This document shows positions 1-9,841 of a stretch of 64,000 nucleotides of DNA, piece after piece. The notes under the pieces were generated by a model that saw only the letters and a list, made by a program, of their open reading frames with translations, was not told the DNA's origin and ran no database searches. The position numbers and the translations under genes were made by a program. Every line of letters starts with the position of its first letter. The stretch's first letter is position 1. Source of the stretch: Rhizobium sp. 18055. GTDB lineage: Bacteria; Pseudomonadota; Alphaproteobacteria; Rhizobiales; Rhizobiaceae. Location of the stretch: positions 248,001-312,000 of the forward strand of contig NZ_CACSKD010000004.1 of the NCBI RefSeq assembly GCF_902706285.1, read 5' to 3'.

Positions 1-227
1 CAGGCAGCCGGAGGCTTGCCTTGGTTGATAGATACCCACGCCGGGGCTGCCCCAGCGTTAACACCCTGAACTCTGTTGTGCCCCGCCTCAGCCAAGTCGC
101 CGTGCCGGCTTGCGCCGGACGAACGCGTTTTCCACACCGTGTCACCGATATTGGAAATCAACACATCTGATCTTTCTTGAAAGTCGTCAGTTTGGCCACC
201 GGAACTGCTGCACTCCTGCGCGCGCGA

Positions 228-1310
228 TCAGGCGTCGCGGAGAATGATGTCGAGATAGGCTTTGGCGGATGTCTGCCACTGGAACCGGCTGGCAACCTCG
301 AGGCCTGCTGCCGACAGCCGATGCCGCTCCTCATCGTCATGCCAGAGCGCCTGTATCTTCGTGGCCCAGTCATCGACGGAAAATGGATCTGCATAGATGG
401 CCCCCGTGCCGCAATTTTCGGGCATCGCCCCCGCTTTTGCCGTCACGGTAGGGGTGCCGAGCCGCATCGCTTCCAAAGGCGGAAGTCCAAAACCCTCGGT
501 CGTCGATGGAAAGAGAAACATGCGGGACTGTGCCATCAGGGAAATCAGGTCTTCATCAGAAACCCGACCCAGAAATTTGACGTTTGGCGGCACCACGATG
601 CCCTTGTCATCGTACTGGGCCTTCCTGGATGAGCCAAATAGAACCAACGGATAATCGGCGGAAAGGCGCGAGAAGGCGTCAAGCAATGTTTTGACGTTCT
701 TGTGTGCATAGATGTAGCTGTTTGCTAGCGCGTAGCCGCGTTGTTGGAGCCCATATTTCTCAAGGACCTCGGGATCGACCTTGAAGCGCAGGACATGATC
801 GACGGCATTTGGGACGACATGGATGTCGCTTCGTGTGGTGACTTTGAAATTCAGGATCTCATCTTTGGCATAGTTCGACACAGTGACGATTGTCTTGTAG
901 CGGCGTGACACACAGGTCGTAACCATGTTGTAGAGCACGAAGCTCTTTAGGCTGTGCGATTGCTTGGTGGAACGGAACTGGGCGTCATGGACCACCACGC
1001 AGCCATTCCTCTTGATAATCGGGGCCGTGCCGGTGAAGTTCAGGCAATAGGCGCCTTTTGTGTAAAGCGGCAAGTCGATCTGCTCCCAAAGAGGGCCACC
1101 GCTAAAGTGGCCGATTTCAGTGAGTTCGATGTTCTTGTAGCGGGCCTGAGCCGCCCCGCCCTTCGGAGTGACCACCTCGATCTTAATGTTCGAATATTCC
1201 GGCAAATCGAGAAGTTGATCGAACCCCGCGGTTATCTCGCGTCCGACGCGGGGCATGCCCTCAAGGGCTGCAAGTAAAAATTTCCCATTGATTATGATTT
1301 TCTTGCGCAT
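228..1310 (-). CDS. GT4-family glycosyltransferase
   Basis: A 360-residue group 1 (GT4, GT-B fold) glycosyltransferase, expected to add a sugar to a growing surface polysaccharide at the cytoplasmic membrane face. The C-terminal half shows the GT4 donor-site signature FPSTTEGFGLPPLEA (about residues 263-277, an E-x7-E motif) and an upstream VVPNAVD segment typical of the nucleotide-binding Rossmann domain. There is no signal peptide or membrane segment. It lies about 110 bases after the flippase gene on the same strand, so the two are probably co-transcribed. The sugar donor and acceptor cannot be read from sequence. Mannosyl- or rhamnosyltransferase activity would fit the manC gene nearby, but that is inference. 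Confidence 0.85.
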   Translation of the reverse strand: MRKKIIINGKFLLAALEGMPRVGREITAGFDQLLDLPEYSNIKIEVVTPKGGAAQARYKNIELTEIGHFSGGPLWEQIDLPLYTKGAYCLNFTGTAPIIKRNGCVVVHDAQFRSTKQSHSLKSFVLYNMVTTCVSRRYKTIVTVSNYAKDEILNFKVTTRSDIHVVPNAVDHVLRFKVDPEVLEKYGLQQRGYALANSYIYAHKNVKTLLDAFSRLSADYPLVLFGSSRKAQYDDKGIVVPPNVKFLGRVSDEDLISLMAQSRMFLFPSTTEGFGLPPLEAMRLGTPTVTAKAGAMPENCGTGAIYADPFSVDDWATKIQALWHDDEERHRLSAAGLEVASRFQWQTSAKAYLDIILRDA

Positions 1311-1421
1311 TTACTCACAATCACAGGAGAAATGACAGTCTGATCTTGAGGTAAAGATTATACAAACCTAATGGAAAAGCAACGTGGCCAAAACCCCATT
1401 TCTTCAAAAGACGTAGTAGTT

Positions 1422-2879
1422 TTAATGAGTTGTAGCGGGCTGCGGCGGCTTACGCTGCACGACCAGGTCTGTGACCGCGGCCAAGTCGAGCCTTGATTGC
1501 CGGTAGTCCAGGACTAGAAGCGCTGCGCAATAGACCGGCAACGCGGCAAGGCCGCAAACAACAAGATGAACGAGCGTGGCGTGTTCGCCGACCAGGAACC
1601 AGAATACGGCACCGCATGCGGTACTGGCTGCAATCGGTGCGGCAATCATCCGGATGATGTCACGTCGCCTGACGCCGATCATCGGGTTTATGAAAATGAG
1701 CGTTGCCACAAAATAGAGGATATTTGCAGCAGCCAGACCAAGTGACATTCCGATAAGCCCAAAAGGCCAGGCTACAACAACAACTGCGACCCGAAACAGC
1801 ATGACAAGCGCTAATCCTCCAACCACCAGCCGGCCGCGATCTCTTGCAAACAGTATCGCCGTCTGGAAGACGGCGAGGTTGCCGAACGGCGTTGCCAGGA
1901 CCATGACCATGATCGACGGAATGGCGTTGATCCAGGCTTCGCCGAAGAGCAACGGCACGATCGAGGGCATCGCGAGTGCGAGGACGGCGGACGCTGGAAA
2001 CACAAGAAGCGAGAAAATTCGGTGGGCGCGAATATAGTGTTCGCTAACCTCGGCAGGACCACGGTTGATTGCGACGTAATAGAGGTTGGCCCACAGCGGA
2101 TTGCCAACCGCGTTGGCGGCGAAGAATCCGATCTGGTTGGCATAGCTGTAGCCGCCGAGCGACGCTGCCCCAAGCCGTCTTGAGACCTGTGCATTCTCAA
2201 ACATCCTGGTCAGCAAATCCATCAGACGGGTGGCAAGAATCTGGCTGCCCATGCCGGTGTGGCCGAACAGGGAGCTAATGTCGAACTCCAGCCGCGGCCG
2301 AAACGGACTTGCGACGTTGAGAACGATCGCCCGCGTCGCATAGGTGACGACGTAGAGAGCAACCATTGACCAGACACCAAAGCCGTAAAGGGCGAGAGTA
2401 ATTCCAGTTGCCGCGCCGATGATGTTGCCGAACAGGTCGGCAAGTGCGGTCGGGACGAGATTGCCCTGCCTCAGCAGCATGGCGTTGGGGATGACAGTCA
2501 TCACGACCATGAGGAGTGTCAGGCTGAGCGGCAGCATGATATCGGGCAGTCGCGGCTGATTGGCAACCGAGGCGACCAAGAATGACACGCCCCATAAGCA
2601 CGCCATCAATATGATTCCGGTCGCAAGGAGCCCCCAGAATGCGCTCGACCAGACGAGCGTTCCGTCGCCCTTTTCCTTCGCGAGACTGTCGCCGAGGCCG
2701 GCGTCCGACAGGAGCATCACGAAACTGATGATAGGCAGCGCGAGCGCGTAAAGTCCGAGTTCGCTCGGGCCCAGCAGATTGGCCATAAGCGGAAGGAGCA
2801 CGGCTTGGATGGCGATGCGCGTCACGTTGGTGAACACGCCTGAGAACAAGTTCGCTGCCAGTCGTCTTGCGCTCGCCAT
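1422..2879 (-). CDS. Wzx-like polysaccharide flippase (oligosaccharide flippase family)
   Basis: A 485-residue integral membrane protein with about 12-14 hydrophobic helices and an N-terminus (MASARRLAANLFSGV) typical of the polysaccharide transport (PST/MATE-like) family. Such proteins flip undecaprenyl-linked oligosaccharide units across the inner membrane. Length fits Wzx/RfbX/ExoT relatives (about 480-500 aa). It precedes the GT4 gene on the same strand and follows manC and an oxidoreductase after a 405-base gap, so it belongs to a polysaccharide assembly cluster. Substrate is not predictable from sequence alone. Confidence 0.85.
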   Translation of the reverse strand: MASARRLAANLFSGVFTNVTRIAIQAVLLPLMANLLGPSELGLYALALPIISFVMLLSDAGLGDSLAKEKGDGTLVWSSAFWGLLATGIILMACLWGVSFLVASVANQPRLPDIMLPLSLTLLMVVMTVIPNAMLLRQGNLVPTALADLFGNIIGAATGITLALYGFGVWSMVALYVVTYATRAIVLNVASPFRPRLEFDISSLFGHTGMGSQILATRLMDLLTRMFENAQVSRRLGAASLGGYSYANQIGFFAANAVGNPLWANLYYVAINRGPAEVSEHYIRAHRIFSLLVFPASAVLALAMPSIVPLLFGEAWINAIPSIMVMVLATPFGNLAVFQTAILFARDRGRLVVGGLALVMLFRVAVVVVAWPFGLIGMSLGLAAANILYFVATLIFINPMIGVRRRDIIRMIAAPIAASTACGAVFWFLVGEHATLVHLVVCGLAALPVYCAALLVLDYRQSRLDLAAVTDLVVQRKPPQPATTH

Positions 2880-3284
2880 GTGCTTATCCGTGCCGCAATG
2901 TCATTGGTCGATCAGCCTGGCAGTCCGGCGCGGAGAGGCAGTCCTGCGGGGAGAGATAGTGCATATCCGGACTATCGCAGCCGTTTTGACCGGCGCCACA
3001 CCACGGGTTCAAGACGGCTTCCGGTTCGAAGAACATCAATGCTCGCGCCTTCCTTTGTGGCCTGAAACTCGCATAGAATTATCGTGCCGACAAGCAAGTA
3101 CGCAGTATTATTTCCGGTTGCTCTGATAATATATTTATATTTTAATTTAGACTAAAAGCCGTCCTGGATCAGGTCGGAGATAATTCAATATATAGGTCGC
3201 TCCGTATCCGTTTCCGGTGGAGTCAACACGGCTCCCCCCTATAGCACGCGATAAAATTCCACAGACAATGTATCGCTCCTTTTG
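2880..3284. other. Intergenic region without a recognised gene
   Basis: 405 bases between the flippase start and the end of the oxidoreductase gene, both on the minus strand. An AT-rich block lies around 3105-3160. It probably holds the flippase promoter on the minus strand, but no clear -35/-10 pair or terminator hairpin could be assigned. Short open frames here have no ribosome site or protein-like composition. Confidence 0.5.
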
Positions 3285-4427
3285 CTACTCCGCGGCATCA
3301 GTCAAACTTCCTGAAATGCCGAGCCGATCGACAACGAGGTCTGCCAGCGCCAGAGAACTCGTCAAACCCGGGCTTTCGATGCCGAACAGATTGACGAGCC
3401 CATCGACGCCGTGTTCGGCAGGTCCATCGATCCGAAAGTCCGGCTGCGGGATGGATGCATCGTGAAGCTTCGGTCGCATTCCCGAGTAAGCAGGTTCCAG
3501 CCTTCCCTCCTCGAGACCCGGCCAGTAAATCCGGATCGCCTCATAGAAGGCATGGGCGCGCGCCGGGTCAACCGCCAGATCGTCCTCGCGCTCCACCCAT
3601 TCGACATCGGGCCCGAACCTGCAATTGCCGTCAAGATCAAGTGTCGCATGCACACCTAAGCCTGCGGCTTCAGGTAGTGGATAGATCAATCGGGAAAACG
3701 GTTGGCGCCCACCGCTGAGCGAGAAGTAGTTGCCCTTCGCATACCACTGCCGGGGCACCGCAACTTCGCTTAGGCCGGCCGTCGCTGCAGCCAATTTTGG
3801 CGCGCCATGGCCGGCGGCATTGATGACGTATCGCGCCGAAATTGTCGTTTCTGACGCATCTGCCGTCGTGACGACGATCGAGCCTGCCTGTGGTGTGAGC
3901 TGCAGGACGCGCGTGTTGAGAACCACGGAACCACCGGCATTCAACAGGTCGGCCTCCAGAGCCTGCATGAAGCCATGACTGTCAATGATCCCTGTCTCGG
4001 CGGAGAGGAAACCACTGACGCATTTCACTTCCGGCTCGACTGCGTTGATCTCTTCCTTGGTTTGCCAGGATAACCCTTCAACGCCGTTCGCAATGGCGTT
4101 TTCGTAGATCGTCTTCAGCTTGGGAAGCTGATCCTGCGATGTCGCCAGCATCAGCTTCCCGCATTTTTTGAAGGGCACATTGCGCAAGGCACAATAGCGA
4201 TAAAGCATCCGCCTGCCGCTTACGCAGGCCTTGGCCCTAATCGACCCGGTCGGGTAGTAGAGCCCGGCATGAATGACCTCGGAGTTGCGCGACGAGGTCT
4301 CCATGCCGATCGCCGCGTTCTTTTCGAGAACGAAGGTCTCGAGACCGGCAAGTGCCAAGCGCCTCGCAATGGCAAGGCCGACCACACCGCCGCCAATCAC
4401 AATGCAATCGACATGATAATCACTCAT
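3285..4427 (-). CDS. FAD-dependent oxidoreductase, L-2-hydroxyglutarate oxidase-like
   Basis: A 380-residue DAO-family flavoprotein. The N-terminal dinucleotide-binding motif IVIGGGVVGLAIARRLA (about residues 9-25) binds FAD, and SSRNSEVIHAGLYYP (about 45-59) is the signature of the LhgO/L-2-hydroxyglutarate dehydrogenase group. It probably oxidises a 2-hydroxy acid and passes electrons to oxygen or quinone. I chose the ATG at 4427: it gives the correct family N-terminus, has a GTGAGG ribosome site upstream, and avoids overlapping manC, which a start at 4523 would do. It follows manC by 70 bases on the same strand and may share its transcript, although the role has no obvious link to polysaccharide. 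Confidence 0.85.
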   Translation of the reverse strand: MSDYHVDCIVIGGGVVGLAIARRLALAGLETFVLEKNAAIGMETSSRNSEVIHAGLYYPTGSIRAKACVSGRRMLYRYCALRNVPFKKCGKLMLATSQDQLPKLKTIYENAIANGVEGLSWQTKEEINAVEPEVKCVSGFLSAETGIIDSHGFMQALEADLLNAGGSVVLNTRVLQLTPQAGSIVVTTADASETTISARYVINAAGHGAPKLAAATAGLSEVAVPRQWYAKGNYFSLSGGRQPFSRLIYPLPEAAGLGVHATLDLDGNCRFGPDVEWVEREDDLAVDPARAHAFYEAIRIYWPGLEEGRLEPAYSGMRPKLHDASIPQPDFRIDGPAEHGVDGLVNLFGIESPGLTSSLALADLVVDRLGISGSLTDAAE

Positions 4428-4497
4428 GTGGATAACCTCACTTGCTGGTCTTTCGATCACTGGCCGAGAGCAACGCCGGGCCGATGCTCTGTTGCGG

Positions 4498-5925
4498 CTA
4501 TTGACGGCCGAATTCGTCGACAAGGCGGATGATATCGTCTTCGCCGAGGTAGGATCCGGTCTGGACCTCGATCAGTTCCAGCAAAATCTTGCCGGGATTT
4601 GCCAAGCGATGAACCTCGCCCAGCGGAATATAGATGGATTCGTTTTCTCGCAGCATCTTGATGTCGTCACCAACGGTCACCTCGGCCGTTCCCTTGACGA
4701 CAATCCAGTGCTCCGATCGGTGATGGTGCTTCTGTAAAGATAGCTTCTTTCCGGGCGTTACGAAAATCCGCTTCACCTGAAAGCGATCACCGTTGAAGAT
4801 CGACGTATATCCGCCCCATGGGCGGTAGGATGTCGGGTGCGTTTCTGTCAATTTCGACGTGGCTGCCGCCTTGGCAAGCGTCTTGACGATGCTCCCTACG
4901 TTTTGACTGTCGCCCAGCCTGCCGACATAGACCGCATCCTCGCTGGCGATCACCGCCACGTCATCAAGTCCCTGCACGGCCAGGTGAATGCCGTGCGTCA
5001 TGACGAGCGAGTTCTTCGTGTTGATAAGCGTCGTGTTCGCTGCCGCCAGATTTCCGTCACCATCTCGCTCGCCTGTCTTCCAGACGCTGTCCCAGCTGCC
5101 GAGATCCGACCACGCGAAGCGAGCAGGAACAACGGCGGCGATCGAAGTCTTTTCCATGATCGCGTAGTCGATGGAAATGTCCGGGCTTTTTGCAAAGCTC
5201 TCGGCGTCGAGCCGCATGAAGTCCAGGTCACGGAGCGACTTCTTCACGCCAGCCTCTGCCGCCTTCAGCACGTCGGGTGCCAGTCGGCTGTACTCCGAAA
5301 GCAGATTGCCGACGGGGAGCATGAAGATGCCGGAATTCCACGCGTAATTGCCGGAGGCAATCAGGTGTTCGGCGCGCTCGGCGGTCGGCTTTTCGACAAA
5401 GGCTTTGACGCGATGGGCCTTTGACGGCAGCCCCTCGCCAATCTCGATATAGCCATAGCCGGTCGCCGGTTCCGTCGGCTTGATGCCGAAGGTTACCAGA
5501 AAGCCATCGGCTGCAGCCGCCCTGGCCGTTTCTATGGCGTCGAAGTAGCGCTCGTCGGCCGTGATTTCGTGGTCCGAAGCCAGGACCTGCATGATTGCAT
5601 CTTTGCCGTAGCGCTCTGCGATCAGGCACGCAGCGGCGGCAATCGCCGGCGCGGTATTGCGGGCAACCGGCTCAAGCAACACGGCGGAAAGCTCGACACC
5701 CTTTTCGCGGGCCTGTTCGGCAACGAGGAAGCGGAAATCTTCATTGGTCACAACCACCGGCGGCTCGAACATCGACCGGTCCGAAAGCCGAGATAGCGTT
5801 AGCTGAAAGAGCGTCTGATCGCCGAGAAAGCGGATAAACTGTTTGGGCGCCGATGAGCGCGACAGGGGCCACAGCCGGGTCCCTTTTCCTCCTGCCATGA
5901 TCACGGGTACGATTTTTACAGACAT
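4498..5925 (-). CDS. manC: Mannose-1-phosphate guanylyltransferase / mannose-6-phosphate isomerase
   Basis: A 475-residue bifunctional type II PMI/GMP enzyme that makes GDP-mannose for surface polysaccharides. The N-terminal nucleotidyltransferase domain has the GMP signature GGKGTRLWPLSR (about residues 12-23) and the active-site FVEKP motif near residue 172. The C-terminal cupin (about 350-475) carries the metal-binding isomerase motif with KHHHRSEHW. Length matches AlgA/CpsB/NoeJ (about 475 aa). It is the first gene of a minus-strand group with the downstream oxidoreductase, and is divergent from the ExoY-like gene across 682 bases. Confidence 0.95.
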   Translation of the reverse strand: MSVKIVPVIMAGGKGTRLWPLSRSSAPKQFIRFLGDQTLFQLTLSRLSDRSMFEPPVVVTNEDFRFLVAEQAREKGVELSAVLLEPVARNTAPAIAAAACLIAERYGKDAIMQVLASDHEITADERYFDAIETARAAAADGFLVTFGIKPTEPATGYGYIEIGEGLPSKAHRVKAFVEKPTAERAEHLIASGNYAWNSGIFMLPVGNLLSEYSRLAPDVLKAAEAGVKKSLRDLDFMRLDAESFAKSPDISIDYAIMEKTSIAAVVPARFAWSDLGSWDSVWKTGERDGDGNLAAANTTLINTKNSLVMTHGIHLAVQGLDDVAVIASEDAVYVGRLGDSQNVGSIVKTLAKAAATSKLTETHPTSYRPWGGYTSIFNGDRFQVKRIFVTPGKKLSLQKHHHRSEHWIVVKGTAEVTVGDDIKMLRENESIYIPLGEVHRLANPGKILLELIEVQTGSYLGEDDIIRLVDEFGRQ

Positions 5926-6607
5926 TATGATCCTCTGTCAGGTGTTTGGTGATGGATGGATGCGCTGCTGTGGCGCCGCGATCCGTTGTCCCGGCCGTCC
6001 GGAGTGATTTCGATGCTCTGGTGCTGCCAACTGGTTTCCGCCAGCGATTTTGCTGAGCAAGCGTGACCCAAGCGACCTGCTTGGTTCCAAAGTCATGGAT
6101 GTCGTCCAATACGCGCACGACAATCCAGAAGAGCAGACTCCTTTACTAGGGAATACTATCGAAGTTCATTTAGTCTTCTGAATGTTCAGGTTATGCAAGT
6201 ATTTCCACGACATCAAGGAATATTTTTCGTCAATATTGCCGGGCTTCTGCGCTGCTCGGCCAGTAGGTCTTGGCTATGGACTTGAGGCGCGACATCGACG
6301 GTTTCCGCGCTGTCGATTCGAAGCAGAATTCAAAAATGTGATTGGAACTCATAAATAAATCCCCTCAGGCGTTTTTCGCGGTTAATACTTAAGAGGTAGG
6401 TCCGGACCCTCACAAGGTACGCAGTAAAAACAGCGTGATTGCCGACATTATTATGGAAAAATGAACAAAAACGATGGTTTTTAGCCGAATTCTGAGATTT
6501 TACACTCTGTAGTACGGATAATAACTTAGTTTAGTGATAATTTAATCATCATTTACTTTGAGATATAAGATGAATATGGTTTTCTCATCATCGAATGGGG
6601 ATAATCA
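5926..6607. promoter_or_regulatory. Large AT-rich divergent intergenic region between manC and exoY-like gene
   Basis: 682 bases with no convincing gene. From about 6130 to 6600 it becomes strongly AT-rich, as is common for control regions of rhizobial exopolysaccharide genes that are regulated by MucR/Ros-type or response-regulator proteins. It must hold the divergent promoters for manC (minus) and the ExoY-like gene (plus). I could not assign a specific operator. Confidence 0.5.
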
Positions 6608-7345
6608 ATGGGAATCGCACGCCGCGCTGATGATGTTGCAGTGCCGATAAGGCACGAACTCAGTATGACGCCGAGGCATGGGTTGCCGGGCACGCCATAT
6701 GTGCTCCCGCAGAATGTGGAGCGGTTCGCGCCGCGGCATCCTCTACAGTTGTCGGTTAAAAGGGCGATCGATATTGTCGTATCGGCCGGGGCGTTGCTTG
6801 TGCTGATGCCAGTACTTGTCATCATCGCGGCGCTGATCAAGATTGATAGTCCTGGCCCGGTGTTTTTCCGGCAGCTGCGTTGGGGCCTGAACGGTCGTAA
6901 GATCGAGGTCTTGAAGTTCCGCTCGATGCGCATCGAAAACTGCGATCTCAGCGGCGTAGCGCAGACGGTCGAAAACGATCCGCGACTGACCCGTATTGGT
7001 TTCTTCCTGCGCAAGACAAATATTGACGAACTGCCGCAGCTTCTGAACGTGCTGCGTGCCGACATGTCGTTGGTTGGTCCTCGCTGCCACGCCGTCAACA
7101 TGCTGGCTGCAGGCCGACTTTATGAAGAACTTGTTCCGGAATATCACCGCCGACATGCCGTTCGGCCTGGGATTACTGGCCTGGCACAGCTGCGCGGTCT
7201 GCGCGGGCCAACTGTTCGCCCAAGCAAGGCGCGGGCACGAATACTCTGCGATCTTCATTATATAGACCACTATAGTCTCTGGCTGGACATCAGGATCATC
7301 TTCGGCACCGTGCTGAACGAGCTTCGCGGCGGCAGCGGCTTCTAA
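6608..7345 (+). CDS. ExoY-like exopolysaccharide initiating sugar transferase
   Basis: A 245-residue bacterial sugar transferase (polyisoprenyl-phosphate hexose-1-phosphate transferase) that transfers the first sugar phosphate to undecaprenyl phosphate. It has one hydrophobic segment at about residues 57-79 (DIVVSAGALLVLMPVLVII) and the family hallmarks VLKFRSMR (about 103-110), NIDELPQLLNVL and SLVGPR (about 138-158), and RPGITGLAQL. It resembles S. meliloti ExoY and R. leguminosarum PssA. The N-terminus is longer than PssA by about 45 residues. A GGGGATAATC stretch precedes the ATG. It is followed by a small unknown gene and an ExoF-like gene, the partner that ExoY usually has. Confidence 0.88.
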   Translation: MGIARRADDVAVPIRHELSMTPRHGLPGTPYVLPQNVERFAPRHPLQLSVKRAIDIVVSAGALLVLMPVLVIIAALIKIDSPGPVFFRQLRWGLNGRKIEVLKFRSMRIENCDLSGVAQTVENDPRLTRIGFFLRKTNIDELPQLLNVLRADMSLVGPRCHAVNMLAAGRLYEELVPEYHRRHAVRPGITGLAQLRGLRGPTVRPSKARARILCDLHYIDHYSLWLDIRIIFGTVLNELRGGSGF

Positions 7346-7391
7346 CAGCCTCACTTCCGGCACCTGCAATCACTATCGACGATCAGTCATC

Positions 7392-7423
7392 AGGCGGCGC
7401 CGCTGTGCGGTTGCCGCCTTATT
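7392..7423 (+). terminator. Probable intrinsic terminator after the exoY-like gene
   Basis: AGGCGGC (7392-7398) pairs with GCCGCCT (7413-7419), and the intervening bases contain a nested CCGC/GCGG stem. TTATTGTTG follows. The T-run is imperfect, so this may be a partial terminator. Confidence 0.4.
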
Positions 7424-7595
7424 GTTGCCGTTCGAGCGGGCATAAAGCTTCCAGCGAAAATCGTTGTGACTTTGACGGCACATTTACCGCCTTCAGTAAC
7501 AATTAATGGTATCAAGACAGAATAAGCTGCCGTGGTCCTCACCGGAGGCAGATGGCAACACTGTTCATTTCCAGGTATCTGGCGGGCTGTTTGAC

Positions 7596-8168
7596 ATGAA
7601 TTCGCGCAACAATAGTGATCTTTTGACGCATTTGGTACGTGGGCATAATGCCTCCCGTATGCGGGGTTACAAGACATCAGCGCTTTTGGCGGAGCTGGAT
7701 GTCGTTGTTCGCGCTCAGACCGATATTGGCGGGCGCGCAGACGCGGACACCGCGGCTTGGCTGATCAGCGGCTATCGCCGGCTTGATGAGCAAGCGGCAT
7801 TGCCGAACCAGCACTGGGATCGCGCCTTCACCGGTACCGACGACCTGTTTCTTTGCCTGCATGCCTGCCGTAATCTCTTCGCTGCAGCTCAAAATGAGCT
7901 GGAATCCGCGCGCGACGTTGAACGCGAGATCTACGCGCAATATTTTGAAGCGAGATGCAATGGCGACTTTCGCCGGCGTCACTATGCGGCATTGCGCAAG
8001 CTCCTGGCCCGTCGTCAGTGGAAAAGCGATGCAACGAAGCTCGAAGCGCTCGCCCTCATCTTTTCGACGAACACAGACGCACTGCTCTTGGGTCACTCAA
8101 ATCTGATCCACCCCAAGTTGCGCATAGCTGCAACTGCGGCCATCTATCATGCGATCGAAACGGCCTGA
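7596..8168 (+). CDS. Unknown protein between the exoY-like and exoF-like genes
   Basis: A 190-residue soluble, probably all-helical protein that I do not recognise. It has no signal peptide or membrane segment, and is rich in Arg, Ala and Leu. The ATG at 7596 has a GGCGGG stretch about nine bases upstream. An in-frame ATG at 7506 would add 30 residues but lacks a ribosome site. A probable terminator precedes it and an AT-rich 236-base gap follows, so it may be its own transcript. Its position suggests a role connected with exopolysaccharide, but nothing in the sequence shows one. Confidence 0.6.
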   Translation: MNSRNNSDLLTHLVRGHNASRMRGYKTSALLAELDVVVRAQTDIGGRADADTAAWLISGYRRLDEQAALPNQHWDRAFTGTDDLFLCLHACRNLFAAAQNELESARDVEREIYAQYFEARCNGDFRRRHYAALRKLLARRQWKSDATKLEALALIFSTNTDALLLGHSNLIHPKLRIAATAAIYHAIETA

Positions 8169-8404
8169 CGCCGTTCTCTGCAGTCATTGCCGAATGCAGA
8201 AGAAATATATTATAAGTATATAAGTAAAAAAATTTAACTGCAGATAATCGTTGCTATAGAGCGATTTATGCATTGCAAATATTGTGCTTTAATTCAAAAT
8301 GACAACTAAGGTGCAGGTCAGGCTGTTTGCGTGATGCGGATACATCATGTAAAGCTGGTTTGTAGTGATGTATAAGTTCATCGTTGTTTGTCTGGAGTTC
8401 GGAA

Positions 8405-9655
8405 GTGGAAGATAATATTTTGATCGGCCGCGGTATGTTTCGAAAACTGGCAATTGTTACATGTTTGTTATTTGGCGTGACCTGTGCTCCGGTTCATGCC
8501 GCCGAGGATTACGTGCTCGGCGTCGCTGATAAAGTGCAGATAAGAGTGGCGGAGTGGCAAACAACCGAAGGTACCATTCGGGACTGGTCATCGCTAACTG
8601 GTGTCTACACCGTTGGCCCATCGGGAACACTGGCCTTGCCATTCTTGGGTGAGATGCCGGCCGCGGGCCGCCCCACCAGCGCCATTGGCGAGGATATCGG
8701 CAGCGGCCTCGAAGTGCTGTTTGGCCTGAAAAACCGTCCGTCAGCATCGGTAGAGATTGCGACATTCCGACCGATTTTCGTATCGGGCGATGTCGAGAAG
8801 CCTGGCGAGTATCCATTCACCCCGAAGCTGACGCTTTCGAAGGCGGTGACGCTTGCTGGTGGCTTGAGGCGCGCCGATGGCCGGTTTGCAAGAGATGTCA
8901 TCTCAGCGAAGGGTGAACTTTCCGTCGATTTGGCAAGGAAGGGACGACTGCTTGCTCGCAGGGCGCGTGTCCAGTCGGAGATCGCTGGCAAGGATGTGAT
9001 CGATACTCCAAAAGAGCTCAAGGACTTTCCGGACGTCCAAGAATTGATGACCAGCGAAACGACGCTGATGGATTCCAGAAAGAAGCGACTGGGGCTGCAA
9101 CTTCAGGCGCTTGCGGACCTGAAGAAACTGCTCGGGAGCGAAATCGTCTCGCTTGCGAAGAAGACGGAAACCCAGACGCGTCAGCTTGAATTGGCAAAGG
9201 AAGATCTGGACAAGGTCGATGATCTGGCAGAGCGCGGGCTGGTGCTTCGAGATCGCAAGCTGGCGGCCGAACAGCGCACTGCCGACATCGAGGCGACGCT
9301 GCTCGACATCGATACGGCGTCACTCAGAGCAAAGCAGGACATAAGCCGCGCCGACCAGAGCGAAATCACGCTGCGCAACGACTGGAGCGCGCAACTGGCG
9401 CAGGAACTTCAGGAGACCCAGGACGAGACGGAGAGGGTCAATCTCCAGATGTCCACGAGCAAGGGACTGATTACCGAGGCTCTCGATCAATCCGTCGATG
9501 CATCACGCTACGACACCAATATCCAGGAAGCCAATCTTAGGCGGTCGATCGTCAGAGAGGTGAACGGCGCATTCAAGGAAATCCAGGCAGAGGAAAACAC
9601 CATCCTCGAGCCAGGAGACCAGGTGAAGGTGACGGCTGAGATTGTCGCGCAGTAA
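8405..9655 (+). CDS. ExoF-like polysaccharide export protein (Poly_export/SLBB with coiled coil)
   Basis: A 416-residue exported protein. A signal peptide ends near the APVHA-AEDY junction. A polysaccharide export (Wza-type) domain follows (starting about DYVLGVADKVQIRVAEW), then an SLBB-like stretch with FVSGDVEKPGEYPF, then a long heptad-rich coiled coil at about residues 165-370. This plan and length fit rhizobial ExoF (about 420 aa), a periplasmic/outer-membrane partner in exopolysaccharide polymer export. I prefer the GTG at 8405 with GGAG seven bases upstream. An ATG at 8435 would begin directly at the signal peptide and is the main alternative; a TTG at 8384 is less likely. Confidence 0.85.
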   Translation: MEDNILIGRGMFRKLAIVTCLLFGVTCAPVHAAEDYVLGVADKVQIRVAEWQTTEGTIRDWSSLTGVYTVGPSGTLALPFLGEMPAAGRPTSAIGEDIGSGLEVLFGLKNRPSASVEIATFRPIFVSGDVEKPGEYPFTPKLTLSKAVTLAGGLRRADGRFARDVISAKGELSVDLARKGRLLARRARVQSEIAGKDVIDTPKELKDFPDVQELMTSETTLMDSRKKRLGLQLQALADLKKLLGSEIVSLAKKTETQTRQLELAKEDLDKVDDLAERGLVLRDRKLAAEQRTADIEATLLDIDTASLRAKQDISRADQSEITLRNDWSAQLAQELQETQDETERVNLQMSTSKGLITEALDQSVDASRYDTNIQEANLRRSIVREVNGAFKEIQAEENTILEPGDQVKVTAEIVAQ

Positions 9656-9841
9656 CTCGTGGCTGCGCTATCCTTTTCGCTGCCTATGACTGGTGTGCGA
9701 CTGTCGATGTTGTTAGACTGGCGAAGAAGACGGCGTCTCCCTCGTTTACAGCAGCCGTGAAACCGTAGCTCTGAGATTATCGTTGATGAGCCGCTGAGAA
9801 CACACCGAACGGCGATGCCCGGAGCGTGTTACGTTTGCCGT

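Noticed and set aside
1..227. Possible end of a gene at the left edge
   Set aside because: No frame of useful length or recognisable motif was seen before the glycosyltransferase stop codon at 228.
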